From the NCBI GenBank assembly GCA_023159155.1, contig JAJNNX010000057.1:310001-374000 (forward strand): DNA of 64,000 nucleotides, given 5' to 3'. The notes beneath the pieces are model-generated. The model made no database searches and had not been told where the DNA came from. It saw only the letters and a program-made list of their open reading frames with translations. Both the position numbers and the translations under genes were made by a program. Below, one piece after another: positions 1-11,038 of this stretch. The DNA is from Ustulina deusta (lineage: Eukaryota > Ascomycota > Sordariomycetes > Xylariales > Xylariaceae). The number at the start of each line of letters is the position of its first letter. Within the stretch, counting starts at the first letter, position 1.

Positions 1-1
1 G

Positions 2-1660
2 GATTTCGAGCCTTCGTTGATTAATCTCTCGCCGTTCGACCCACAGGATGAGAGTCTCCTCGCTCGAGGGACCCTCCGAAAAGTGAGTGATCACGACACG
101 TTCTTGATGCTGCCGGACGCCACGACGCCTGGGTACGACCACCAATTTGACGACGTGGACGAGATCGAGCGCATCGTCGCCCCTCACGGCCGGAAGCTGC
201 TCAAGCTCTACTTTGAAGTTGTTCATCCGGGCTTCCCCATTCTCCAGAAGAACGTATTCTACGAGAAGTACGACAGGGATCGCCACGAATTCTCGCCAGC
301 TGTCCTAGCCGCCGTGTACCTTCTCGCCGTCAACTGGTGGGACCACTCAGAGGAGCTCTCGAGATGCCAACGCCCGAATGTGCGCGATTTGGAGAGGTTG
401 ATAAGGTCATCGCTCGCCGATGCCATGTGGCGGCCGAAACTCTCCACGGTACAAGCTGGCCTCCTGCTCTCCCAACGGCCCGAAGGTGATCAGTGGGCAC
501 CAACCGCTCAGCTCGTGGCCACCGCCCAAGAACTCGGTCTTCACCTCGACTGCACTCATTGGAAGATCCCGCCTTGGGAAAAAGGCCTTCGGAAGCGGTT
601 GGCTTGGGCCCTCTATATGCAAGACAAGTGGGGAGCGCTCGTCCACGGGCGACCATCCCATATTTTCAGCTCGAATTGGACTGTACAGCCGCTCGCCCCC
701 AACGATTTCTCCGAGGCCGATTGCGACGAGAACGATACGGAGGGGAGACAGGAAATGGAACGAGGTCGGACGCTTTTCGTGCAGATGGTATACCTGTCGC
801 AGGCTCTAGCCGAGATCCTTGAGACATTCTACACCCTTCAAGCCATGCAGAATGTGACGGCTGCCGGACCGCAGGGGACTCACCTCGTTCTATCCCTAGC
901 CAAACCTATCCAGCTCAAGTTGAAGGAATGGTACGCGGCCTTACCGACGATTATCCGTATGGACTCTTCTTTCCTTAGCAGTTCCATTTCTTCCAACCGC
1001 CTGTCCAGCATCGGGTATCTTCACCTGGCCTACTTCGCGACCGAGATTACTCTCCATCGCCGTATCATCCGGGCGCTAGCCTCCGACTCGCAGGCCATCG
1101 ACCCATATCTTGAGCACATATGCCGCAGCGCCGCCAAGGCCCGTCTGATTTCGGCCATGGATTTCGTCAACCGGCTTACGCCTCAGCATCTTCGTGCGTT
1201 CTGGTATTTCGCCTCCAAGACCAATTTCGCCCTCATTGGCACATTTGGTTCCCTTCTCTGGGCGACATCTCCCGGCCGAGAGGAGGCCGACTGGTACCGA
1301 CGAAGACTCGGCGAGTATCGATGGACCCTGAGTGTGAGCAGTAAGCCTGGTGAAAGTCACCAGCTCACAGAATTCGCCATGGGGATGCTCGATATTTCAA
1401 CCGGGTTACTCAAGAAGCTCCCGGAGAAGCCCGAACTTAGCCGCACGGGCAGCGCGGTTGACTTCACGAACGCGGGCAGGCGCCACAGCCTTCTCTCCAT
1501 AGGCATGAGAAGCTTTGCGGGCGACGCATTCAGTGGGATAAATAGTGCCGATATCAGCGTTGCACATAGTCCCGGGAGTCCAATTGACAGCAGCGAAGAC
1601 GAGGATTACGAATACGAAACCTTCTCTCCAACTGCTGGGGTGGCCTTGATGCGCGATTGA
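2..1660 (+). CDS. tamA: TamA/DAL81-like fungal transcription factor, 3' part (5' end outside window)
   Basis: The frame is open from base 2 (codons for DFEPSLINLSPFD) to the TGA at 1658-1660, so the N-terminal part, where a Zn2Cys6 cluster would lie, is cut off by the window edge. The visible 553 residues look like the fungal-specific transcription factor middle homology region: an early HPGFPILQKNVFYEKY-type segment, then the hallmark stretch with DCTHWKIPPWEKGLRKRL and YMQDKWGALVHGRPSHI. From memory of the family this best fits TamA/DAL81, a nuclear co-activator for nitrogen-source genes; that identification was not checked by a search. The C-terminus is acidic and Ser-rich (SSEDEDYEYETFSP), possibly an activation or regulatory tail. 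No intron is needed in the visible part. Alternative: another Zn2Cys6 regulator with the same middle domain. Confidence 0.72.
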   Translation, partial: DFEPSLINLSPFDPQDESLLARGTLRKVSDHDTFLMLPDATTPGYDHQFDDVDEIERIVAPHGRKLLKLYFEVVHPGFPILQKNVFYEKYDRDRHEFSPAVLAAVYLLAVNWWDHSEELSRCQRPNVRDLERLIRSSLADAMWRPKLSTVQAGLLLSQRPEGDQWAPTAQLVATAQELGLHLDCTHWKIPPWEKGLRKRLAWALYMQDKWGALVHGRPSHIFSSNWTVQPLAPNDFSEADCDENDTEGRQEMERGRTLFVQMVYLSQALAEILETFYTLQAMQNVTAAGPQGTHLVLSLAKPIQLKLKEWYAALPTIIRMDSSFLSSSISSNRLSSIGYLHLAYFATEITLHRRIIRALASDSQAIDPYLEHICRSAAKARLISAMDFVNRLTPQHLRAFWYFASKTNFALIGTFGSLLWATSPGREEADWYRRRLGEYRWTLSVSSKPGESHQLTEFAMGMLDISTGLLKKLPEKPELSRTGSAVDFTNAGRRHSLLSIGMRSFAGDAFSGINSADISVAHSPGSPIDSSEDEDYEYETFSPTAGVALMRD

Positions 1661-2741
1661 AAGGGGTTTTTATAGGCAAGCAAGGAAGCAAGCGAGCAAA
1701 ATTCTTTATTTATTGTTGCTGTGGTGCGGATATATAAACGGACGGCCAAGGTAAATTGATGAATGGGATGAAAATCCGACGCGATCACGCCATTCCCGCG
1801 ACATTATGCAATCGAATTGCACAATCACACAGGTGGCGAGCGAATATGGAGTGGGTGGTGTTTTCTCCTGCCAGGCTACTATTACCACATACTTGTTCTT
1901 CTTCTTCTTTCCTCTTTTATGTAGTCTTAAGAACGAACCACCATCCCTCTTGTTTTCTTCTCGGATTACGGATACCCCCCCCCTCTTAGAGTGTGTCTGG
2001 CGTCATGCTGGGGCATGTTTAGTTTTTGCCTGCCCTTTATGAAGGACAACCAACATAGGTTGACGATGAAGTATTTATAACAAATAGACTAATGGCGGGC
2101 TTTTTGAGAAATGCCCTCCATTCATACTCTCTCCGCTAATCCCCATCACATATGAATGTGCTTCATGGATTTCAGTTTTGTCTCGCGATCATTGAGACCT
2201 CATATTTGACCTGTATCTAAATCATACGTCGCGTGCCTACTCTTTCTTTTTACCCTACGACAATACTAGGCGTGATTGAACACTCTGGTCTAGACCAGAG
2301 GTGATGGTCTGGCGTATGCTTGTTGGCTTACTCATGAAAGACGGCGACATCTGCTCGAACTATCGTTGTGACGATACATATTGACAGACGCGGGAACAGA
2401 CTGCATGTTATCCAAGAAACTTGACAAACCTCCAAGACATTCAAGCCAGCACACGCTATCCGCGATGAGAAAATGATTCCGAGCTATCTGCCTACCAAGT
2501 CCAAGGTCTGAATGTAAGTGACAGCTACCAATATATATATATATATATAAGAAGATGATGTAAATAAGGCTGCTAATACAAATGCCACGTCGACCGGCCG
2601 CACGTGCAACAGAACGCGACAGGAGCCAAATACCCAGGTATATAGCTACAAATATCAAGCCAATACGTGTATTTAACCAGCCGCTCGAAATTGATTCCAC
2701 ACACAAAATTTCCGACGAAAGTGACCTTAGACCAAAACAAA
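1661..2741. other. intergenic spacer between convergent genes
   Basis: No gene is seen. It contains a TTCTTCTTC/C-rich patch (about 1890-1985), an (AT)n microsatellite at 2531-2549 and a perfect 18-bp palindrome at 2283-2300. It should hold the 3' ends of the TamA-like gene and of the GH16 gene on the other strand. Confidence 0.6.
2283..2300. repeat. perfect 18-bp palindrome
   Basis: CTCTGGTCTAGACCAGAG reads the same on both strands with no spacer. It lies in the 3' spacer between two convergent genes. Its function is unknown; it may be chance or a dimeric protein site. Confidence 0.8.
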
Positions 2742-3854
2742 TCAGACCAAATCATCGACAACGCAGACATTCGCGCAAGCGCCGGCCGCAGGCTGCGAAG
2801 AGCTGTTATACGTGAGATCGAGCCAGCGGACCTGCATCTCGGCGGAGCCGCCGACGGCCATGACGCCGCTCCAGACGCCGCCGTCGCTCCAGACATTCAT
2901 GAGGACGCTGAGCGGGGACGTGGGCGTCTGCAGCTGGATGGACGCGACCTTCTCGCCGTCGACGTACCAATCGCTGGAGCCCGGCGTCCAGTCGTACCGG
3001 TGCTCCTGCCAGTCGGTCCACGGCGTCGCCAGCTCGACGATGGTCGTGGCGTCCGGCTCCGAGCCCGGCTGGTTCGTGTACTGCACGACGTTGGAGTCCG
3101 TCGTCGTGCGGATCTCGATGTCGGCTTCCCTGTGTGAAAGTAGTCACAGTGTTAGAAATCTCGGCATATTACTCGGTTACTTAACAAACAGTCGGTACTC
3201 ATTCCTCAACCTTTTTTTTTTTGGAGGGGGGGAAGGTTATGGGGGTAAAAGGTAAAGGGGTTTATTTGGGAAAGAAAAGACGAAAGAATAGAAGAGTGCC
3301 TACTGCACGGGTCCGTCTCGTTCCGTGTAAGTGAACAGCGCCGTCACGGCCCCCGGGGCCCCGCGCGTCCGTGCCAACATCCGCACCGTCAGGAACTGAT
3401 AGTCGGCGGTCAGGGACTCGACCTCGGCCGTGGATTGGTAATCCGCCTGGCGCTGCGTGCGGAGCGTCAAGTGCGACGAGCCGGCCTCCTCGTCATCACC
3501 GTCGTCCGACGGCGCGATGAAGACGTTGTTGAGCGAGTTCACCCGGTACACGCCTTCGCCCCGCGTCTCCCAGTTCTGCAAAGTCCAGGTGTCCGTCCAC
3601 TCGGGCGTCGAGAAGTACGGGTGCGTGCGGCCCGCCGCGGCGTCCGCCCGTCGTCCCGGGATCGGCGCCGGCGTCAACGGGTTCGCGATATTGCGGAAGT
3701 CGAAGAACTTGCGGTTCACAAAGTAAGCGCTCGAGTCTGCCGTCGCTTTGTAGCAGTTACAATCTGCTTCCGCTGCTGCCAGGGGCCGGCCCTGTGTAAT
3801 GGCTGCTAGTGATAGCGCCGTGGTGGTGGAAAAGAGCGCTCGAAATGAAGCCAT
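2742..3854 (-). CDS. secreted glycoside hydrolase family 16 (concanavalin-like glucanase)
   Basis: Two coding exons on the minus strand, 3854-3304 and 3129-2742, give 312 residues. The 174-bp intron (3303-3130, GTAGGC...CACAG) joins the halves in phase so that ...DGPV-Q-EADIEIR... is restored. The N-terminus (MASFRALFSTTTALSLAAITQG) is a signal peptide. The GH16 catalytic signature E-x-D-x-E is seen as E185-A-D187-I-E189, nucleophile and acid/base respectively by family knowledge. Further GH16-like features are a WTDWQEHRYDW segment, WYVDGEKV and a late MNVWSDGG strand. The length fits a stand-alone catalytic domain with no GPI tail, unlike the CRH-type gene at 17.2 kb. It probably cleaves or transfers beta-1,3/1,4-glucan outside the cell; substrate is not readable from sequence. 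The ATG at 3854 is the only start that supplies the signal peptide. Confidence 0.88.
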
Positions 3855-6800
3855 GGTTCTGTCTGTTCGGCAAGTGAAAGAAGACGAAGGAGGAGGCGAA
3901 GGAGGAGGCGAAGGCAGCGGCCGAAATCAAAGTGAAAGGCAACAATGAAGAAACTATCTCCGTATACTTTCTCCTATGTCTCTGGTACTTCTTCGGTGTA
4001 TCAACGGCCAGTCGATTGTACTACCCAGAATGCCCACATTCTCGCAGTCGAGAAAAGCGTGACTATAAGTCCATGCTTATCGACGACATATATATGAAAA
4101 ACGAAACGGTCTATCATTTCTTGGTCGCAAGGGATATCGTGAAATTTTCCAGATTTTCCTTCCTCTTTCGGTATTTGGTCGACACCCATACCCTCTCGAA
4201 ATTCTCAAAGTAGCAGGCAGGTAATTCCTCTTACCAGGGGAATGGCTCGCTCACTCGAAAAATGGGGTTTACTCTCATGCGAAACGTACTAGGTATTTCT
4301 CACTCCCTTGTAATCCAGTCCTCCAATTAGTCTCGAGTAAAGCATTCGTCGGCCGCTCGCTCGGTGCCACGAGAGCAAGTCATTAAGCTATCAGACCCAA
4401 CGGTCTAGACGAGAGAAAGTGCGTGTATGACCCTGTATAACTAGAACCTGGTAGTTTGGCAAATCGACTAGCCCCCTTGTGAGGTCTCAAGATTCCATCA
4501 TCGGTGTTAGGAATGCCAATCAATCACGATATCACCCAGTTGTTGCACCGTGGGTCGAAGCTGGGAGAGCACTTGGGCCATGTGCTGCGTCTCTTTTTCT
4601 CGGCGGAAATCTAACTACCCATCATCATATCAGACTCGCCTCATCTGATAGAGATGGAGCTCAGCCGACATCCATCATGGCCGCACTTCTCGCTGCCCAT
4701 ATACAATATCTTCTTCTGAACTTCTGGATGGGGAAGTAGATCGACGAGACAAACCCTATCGTGACGTCGTCCCACAGACAAATGAGACCGCCGCAGGGCC
4801 ACTCGAGCAATCCACTTACTGCCGAGTTTATGCCATGCCCCTACAGTACCCAGGAATCTGGGAAACTGGGACCGCTAGTAGAGGAGATACCGATGAGTAA
4901 GTAGCCCCTGTGACCCCTATATTAACGTTACGCTCTGTATAACGTTACCTCGAGCACACCCTTCATGTAAGCACTCCTAACCCCCGAGCGAATTAGGCGC
5001 AAGCGATTTCCCCAGGGTTACCCACGTGCTGTTCCGTCGATCTACTCGCATGTGACTGTCTTGAACTGAGGCTTGCAGGGAGATACCTACTGGCTGAGAT
5101 CGACACGCATAAGAGATAGTCCACCTTCTGGTTCCAGATGGAAAGCAACACTAACCGACATGATGCACTCGGGGACGCCCAAGTGACAGATAGACGTACC
5201 ACAAATCAAGAATGGCTATGGTAATGTTTGCCATTATTCTAAATGACAGATATGTCGCTTGCTGTGTCACACGCCTGTGGTGGTCTTGTTTCGTCTCATC
5301 CCTTACTCACTTACACAACCTCACTCCGCGTATGTATTACCTAGAGCACTTCTAAACTATGCAGCCAAAATCCAACTCTGTGTATACTAGATAGTAGAGC
5401 CAAATGAACGCTCCATGAACAAACTTGGCCAGGATTATACAGCGTTGAACTTGAAAGGGGGCAATAAAGAATCTTATGACCGATCTCATAACAAGCCGAG
5501 AACGTAACTATGGGCTCCTCTTCTGCCACGCGGGTAGGGCTGGCTTCAAACGAGCAATACTAGCAAACCCGGAACCTGGTACAGTATTGCCGGGAGGGGA
5601 AGCAGTAATTCCAAGTTTCTGGCTACTATGCCGGCAGTTAGGAGGTCCGGGCTACGCTGTATCCAATAACCATTGCGAATGGTGGCCCAATGAGAAGAGG
5701 ACGACGGCTCGAAATTGGAGAATATATATATCTGCGGAGAGAATTTCAAGATCGCGAGAACATGTCCACCCTGTGTGAGAAGGATCTAAGCATCCATTGG
5801 GAACCCATCGCCCGGTTCCTGGTGATGGGCTAATGCATGAAAAACAAGCCAGTAGGTTACCGATGTCTCGGCCAATCTTTTTTTTTTTAATATAAAAAAA
5901 ACATAACTCTTTTCTCAACGGTCTCTACACAGACGGTGAGAATCAGGACCGTGACATTACCCGTGTTGGGAGCGGCCTGTTTCAAGTATACCAAGTATAC
6001 TCTAAGCTTCTTCTCCCTTGTCGAATATACCGATACTATATCGCCAGTATGTATGAACGAGTCACAAAACGACGCGCCACTAGTACACATCCCACTGCAA
6101 CGCAAAACGAAGGACCCTACTAACAACACAAGACAACCGGCGAAAATCAGGGTCTGCGTAGGATCTGTCTTCTACGGCGCAAGGTGCGATCTCTTTTGCT
6201 GAAAAAAAAAAACGGCTTCGTTCGCATCTATATGAAACCGACTAACTCGCTGGTATCAACCACGATACCTCAGAACAACGAATCATAATGTAACAACCTG
6301 CCATGCCCAATACAATCGATCACTCCCGCTATGCCAATGTGCCTCGCCCCCTTTAATCTCGGAAAGAAGTAAAAAAGCAAACCGACAAATACCAACGAAT
6401 GCAAGTTCGCCCTCGACGTGACAAGTCATCAGTTATCCCAATCAAAGCTCGGCTACTATAATACGTACCACCACGAAACCCGCCGGAATCGTAGACCCCA
6501 CAGACATCTATCTCTCTCCCACTCAGTTGCAATTCGATCGAGTGACTTGTGGAAAAGAAGCCCGAAGTCGGGTCTTTAAGCTACCCAAAGCGCCAACAAA
6601 CATATCGAGGAAGGGAGGACTTGGTGCAGATAGGTAGGTAAAGACCTGGGTTGCCGTCTACTGACGCTAGAAGAGACCTACGCAAAACAAGGTCGATAGT
6701 CCGTGTTAGGACCTCAATATAGCGCATGGGGAAACACGTCTTCGTCGTAGAAGTAGGTCGAGAAAAAGGAGAAGATTTAACTTCTTGTTTTCACGGTCGA

Positions 6801-7094
6801 TTAGTGCCAGGATACCACCACTTACTACACAGCTCTGAATCCGACGTGCCCAACCATGATCCAACCAAATTATGTATATAGATATATATATATATATATC
6901 CACGGGACTCTGAGGCATGTTGGTGATCAACTCTCATGAATTAGGTGTTTACGCTATATGTAATTAAGTTAAGTAGCGCGTGAACCCAGCCAAGGGCTCG
7001 ACGTGCGCGCGGGGGGAAGCACACGAAATAGGATCTTGTGTATACCATCACTCTACGCTTATGAGAGTGCTCTACCCGAGCTCTTTTATGCCAA
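3855..7094. other. long intergenic spacer
   Basis: No convincing gene is seen: the open frames are short, lack domain signals and carry random-looking codon use. It includes upstream sequence of the GH16 gene (GGAGGCGAA repeats at 3890-3915), a T-run at 5878-5889 followed by an A-run, and an (AT)n tract at 6882-6899. The last ~300 bases would be the 3' flank of the TCO89-like gene. Confidence 0.5.
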
Positions 7095-9014
7095 TCAATC
7101 CTGACTTGCACTAAGATCAGTGCTTTTGTCCCAGAGGTTTCGTAGAAGTGCGGCGAGATTATCGTCGTTTCCGTCCACGTAGCTCGAGCCGCTCGTGCGG
7201 TCTTGGGGTCTGTCCTCGTTGGCGTCGTAGCTTGATCTGGGCCCCATCGTTCGTATCGAAGTCGATCGTCGTGGGGTCGTTGGCCGAGACCGTGTAAGAT
7301 GCGTCTGACTCTGGCTTAGCCCGAGCCGCCCCGCTCCGTCGAGATCCAGTGAGTCCTTAGCGTGCGTGGTTCCGTTCGTTCCATTCTGTCTGGGAATGCG
7401 CCGATTCTTGTTGGCGCCAGGAAGATGGGACAGCCGCGCGATGGATCGTGCAATGGGGTTTTGATACCGCCTAACTACCAGGTATTCCATTCCCGTGCGC
7501 TCGAGCAGCCTGCCGATACGAGGGTCACGGTGTTCATAGTCGGTGCTGCCGACCAATAGACTCGGGCCGACGACACCAACACCCGGTCCTGCTTGAGCAG
7601 GTTCGATGGAGGAACTTGCGCGTTGAAGGTTGAGCTTCTGCTGAGTGCGCGACTGGCTGGCGGGTGGCGCTTTGTGTATCGGCCTTTTCGACCGGGGCAC
7701 CAAGGTACTCTCGTCCTCTTCGCTGGCCGAATCCCGAGAGGTCTGATTCAGATTGCCCAGCGATTGTGGCCGCCGCATGCCGCCCTCACTCCGACGCACG
7801 GGTGCGTGTGAAGGTGCGAAGTACGAATCACTCTCGCCATGCCCTCCTGAGCTAGGCCCTGAACCGTTGACAAACCGGGATATCAGTTCTTCTGGACCAC
7901 TCGCGCCGAGGGTACTTGTTTTCGGGGTGCCACAGAGACTCGGCGGGCCATGGCTTGCCTGGGAGGTGGGCGAACCAGAAGGTGGAGGTACAGAGACAGT
8001 CTCGGTAGACATTTGGGGGGGCGCACCGTGTGACGGGGTGCGCTGCAAGAGCCGGGATGTGATATAGGTGTTGTGGCGCGCTGTCTGGCGCGTCGGGGAA
8101 TGGTGGCGGTGGTCGGATGGGTGGTCGTCGGCGATCTGGGGGTTGTGCAGCGGCGAGCCGTTGCTGGTCGGCGAGGGTGGTTTTGCGGGCGACTGGCCGC
8201 CGCTCACGACGGAGCCGCGCCTGGAGAGGTATGGGGAAGCAGATGTGCTGGCGTCGATCCACTCGTCGTCGTTGCCGCCGTCGTTGTCGTTGTCGTTGTC
8301 GTCGTTATCGTCGTTGCCGAGGTCGAAGTGCACCTGGTTCTTTTGGCTCTTGAGCTTCTGGACGTCCTTGTGAGAGGAGGAGCGTTTGATGTTGGCGGCA
8401 GACTTGGATCGCCTGCCGATGTCGAGGCGAGGGCGACCGGGCTTGGAGACCAGGTTCGACTGGGAGGTGTTCTTCCTCAGAGGGAGGTGGGCGTGGGCGT
8501 GCAAGTTGGAATTGGAGGAGCTGTGGTTGGAGCCGGGGTTCGAGATGGCGGGGGAGGCGAGGGCAACGGCGGTGAGCCTCAGGTCGGACGCGGTGCGACG
8601 ATGGGTGTTGGCCAGCAGAGGCGGGTGCTCGGGTTCTGGCGACGGTGCGCGGCTTCTCAGCTTTGTGGCGGACTGGGAATGGGTTTTGTGCAGGGCTTTG
8701 GACGAGGGAACGCGGGCAGAGAAGCGGCCGGCGCCACCTCCCACAACACGTTTTGGGTGTTTGGAGCGATGGGGTTGTGGTGGTTGTGGTGGTTGTTGAG
8801 GTTGTGGTTGTGGTTGCTGCGGTAGCTGCGGTTGGTCGCCGCTGACCTGAGATTGAGACGCCTGGGAGTCGCTGCCATTGCCAGTGTCGCAGCGGTTGTA
8901 GGGCGGATGTCTCGATTGGGCAGCACTGGCCGACGTATCACTGTCCCGATCCCTATCCCTATCCCTATCCCGATCCCGATCCCTCTCGATACCTCCATTT
9001 CCCTCTCCATCCAT
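7095..9014 (-). CDS. TCO89-like TORC1 subunit, disordered
   Basis: A single 639-codon frame with ATG at 9014 and stop at 7095-7097. The protein is almost wholly low complexity: an (RD)n run at residues 10-25, PQ-rich residues 65-85, then basic/serine-rich stretches, an Asp/Asn run (about 235-250) and recurrent short blocks. Blocks that recall fungal TCO89 proteins are KNQVHFDLGNDD, EWIDASTSASPYLSRRGS, SRTQQKLNLQRASSSIEP and a C-terminal EYLVVRRYQNPIARSI. By family knowledge TCO89 is a non-essential TORC1 component at the vacuole linked to nutrient and stress signalling. Many SRRGS/RRTAS/KRSSS sites suggest kinase regulation; that is inference. The assignment rests on remembered motifs without a search. 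The alternative is an uncharacterised disordered protein. Confidence 0.6.
   Translation of the reverse strand: MDGEGNGGIERDRDRDRDRDRDRDSDTSASAAQSRHPPYNRCDTGNGSDSQASQSQVSGDQPQLPQQPQPQPQQPPQPPQPHRSKHPKRVVGGGAGRFSARVPSSKALHKTHSQSATKLRSRAPSPEPEHPPLLANTHRRTASDLRLTAVALASPAISNPGSNHSSSNSNLHAHAHLPLRKNTSQSNLVSKPGRPRLDIGRRSKSAANIKRSSSHKDVQKLKSQKNQVHFDLGNDDNDDNDNDNDGGNDDEWIDASTSASPYLSRRGSVVSGGQSPAKPPSPTSNGSPLHNPQIADDHPSDHRHHSPTRQTARHNTYITSRLLQRTPSHGAPPQMSTETVSVPPPSGSPTSQASHGPPSLCGTPKTSTLGASGPEELISRFVNGSGPSSGGHGESDSYFAPSHAPVRRSEGGMRRPQSLGNLNQTSRDSASEEDESTLVPRSKRPIHKAPPASQSRTQQKLNLQRASSSIEPAQAGPGVGVVGPSLLVGSTDYEHRDPRIGRLLERTGMEYLVVRRYQNPIARSIARLSHLPGANKNRRIPRQNGTNGTTHAKDSLDLDGAGRLGLSQSQTHLTRSRPTTPRRSTSIRTMGPRSSYDANEDRPQDRTSGSSYVDGNDDNLAALLRNLWDKSTDLSASQD
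8942..8993 (-). repeat. 6-bp coding minisatellite (RD repeat)
   Basis: On the plus strand CGATCC/CTATCC hexamers repeat in tandem; on the minus strand they encode alternating Arg-Asp near the N-terminus of the TCO89-like protein. The tract stays in frame because the unit is a multiple of three, so copy number can vary without breaking the gene. Confidence 0.85.
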
Positions 9015-11038
9015 AACTCCCCACCCAGCCTACTTTGCTTCGCAGATGCTGGCTGCTGCCACGCACCTCGACGTCCTGTATCTATCTAGATACCTCCTGT
9101 ACGGGCAGATAGGCAGAGATAGACACCTCCCCAGGAGATCGGCCGCCGCGCCGTCACACTGCCACACGGTCCTTGCTCCCTTGCCCTTCGCCCCAGGAGC
9201 GGCCCTGGACAGCTGTGGCGTGCGCGTATGTCTAACCACACACCGCCAAGTCGCGTGCATACAACGATTTCCGAGACAGGCGCAAGTGGTGAAGGTAACG
9301 GTCTAGTGCTCTCTTCTACACTCGCTGTCCACTGCTTTCTCCTCCCGCTGTGGGACGTGCGAGACACCAAAGTGGCAAGGTGGTGGTGTGTTGCTCTCTC
9401 GGTTCTCTTCCGACCAGATAGATATACAGACGGCGGGAGGCGGTGGACGCAATTGATTGTGATTGATGGAAGCGTAACCGGCGGATCGGCGAATCGGCGA
9501 ACCGGAGCAGCCTCGGTCTGGTGCAGGTGGCTTGGTCCGTACTACTTATGTACACACTGTCTCTGACGGATGCGCACGTCGTCGGTTATGGATTAGGCCG
9601 TCGGTTCACTGGGAGGGAAGCGGATAATAGAAGGAAGAAGAAGAAGTGCCGACAAATTGCAAGCATAGAAGTCTAGCTAATCCACCCGAGATTACGTGGC
9701 CAGGGGACAAATATAAGGATGGTAAAAGTTTGATACATGTAGAGAATAATATATAATAAGTTACCTAGGTAATGTTGACGAGGTATCTATCTCTCTAGTG
9801 GAAAGTTCAATTGATACTTAAATGACTAGGTATTTACTTGGATTAAAAGTACACTAGTCTCGCTGTCTTGGTAACCTAGACTAGATGGAAGATGGATGGA
9901 CACCTAGGTACCTCCAAGGGTGATTTCAGTGCCTGCAATTGGTGCTGGTAATAGGTACCGTGCATCAGAGAGTGTGCTGATAGGTCGGATAGGAGAGTCT
10001 CTCTGGTCTTTTAGGTCTTTTAGGTCTTCACTCACCACAACCTTCAATTGTTTTGTCTACCTACTTTATATTTGTGGGATACCTATGCATAATTCACTTT
10101 TCTATCTTCTTCAGCATTATATATCATGATTATAGTTGATCTTTCTATCTGTGAATTGATTCTTGGAGTAAACCTCAACTTTCCGTGTTGAAATGACAAC
10201 ATTGTGGTGACTAGTGCTAATTTCGAGTGTGCTAAATAACTAAACCGCGGATATCCGCCGCCTTACTGCATGTGTATGGAGGTATTGCATGCAGGTACCA
10301 GTACACATAGCAAGGTTCTAAGTTGGAGGTTGGAACCTCGGTCGAATTGACCCCGGACCGCACTGTTGGCTAGATAGATACTGTATCACCGTACCTTATT
10401 TAACCCGGATAGTACTATTCAATCTGTCTAACATCATGATGTTGCTAAGGTACCATCTAGGTACCTATTCACGTATTTGCCACTGACCTACTTACATAGA
10501 TATACACGGAATATACCTAGTAACGCATGCAGTAGACTTCAATGCCGCTCGAGTGTCCTACATAGTACGGCCGTCCCATCATAAACAACCAACTTTATTT
10601 ATCTGAAAACACACACATACCCACCACTTGATCATTGCTGTACATCTCAATTGCTCAAGTCAGACAACTCGTCAACTTCTGCCTGCTTGTTTCCGGTTCT
10701 CTCTCGCCCTCATTATAGATCCCGCATATAGAGAAGTGGCCATGTCGTCGACGATCAGTGACATCTTCAACAGCCAGGATCACGGCTGGCGACACACATA
10801 CTTCCATCCAAGCCGGGTAATTACACATGACAAGTGTCAACTTCCAGGGTTCTCACCGGTTTTTGATGGCTAAAGCCGCGTCTGCAAGGGCTGTGGGTTT
10901 ATATCTGAAAAGTAGAATTCAACTTCTTGCTTCAAGTCGGACCTCAATCCATCATGTATTCAACCCCTTGAGCCCTTGTGTGTGAACCTTGTGCGAATAT
11001 TGGGGGGGATCCTCCGACACCGTTGGATTTCCGTCGTC
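9015..11038. other. intergenic spacer, divergent promoters
   Basis: This lies between the divergently transcribed TCO89-like gene and MFS transporter, so it should hold both promoters. 9750-10530 is full of short TAGGTA/TACCTA and GGTACC motifs. No ORF with coding character is seen. A short ATG frame at 10742 (MSSTISDIFNSQDHGW) ends after about 43 codons and is not supported by anything else. Confidence 0.5.

Noticed and set aside
8073..8845. Long plus-strand open frames opposite the TCO89-like gene
   Set aside because: Products are Val/Gly/Arg runs mirroring the Asp, Gln and Pro repeats on the minus strand; they are shadows.
10742..10873. Short ATG frame upstream of the MOT2-like gene
   Set aside because: Only about 43 codons with no conserved feature; the transporter N-terminus is complete without it.
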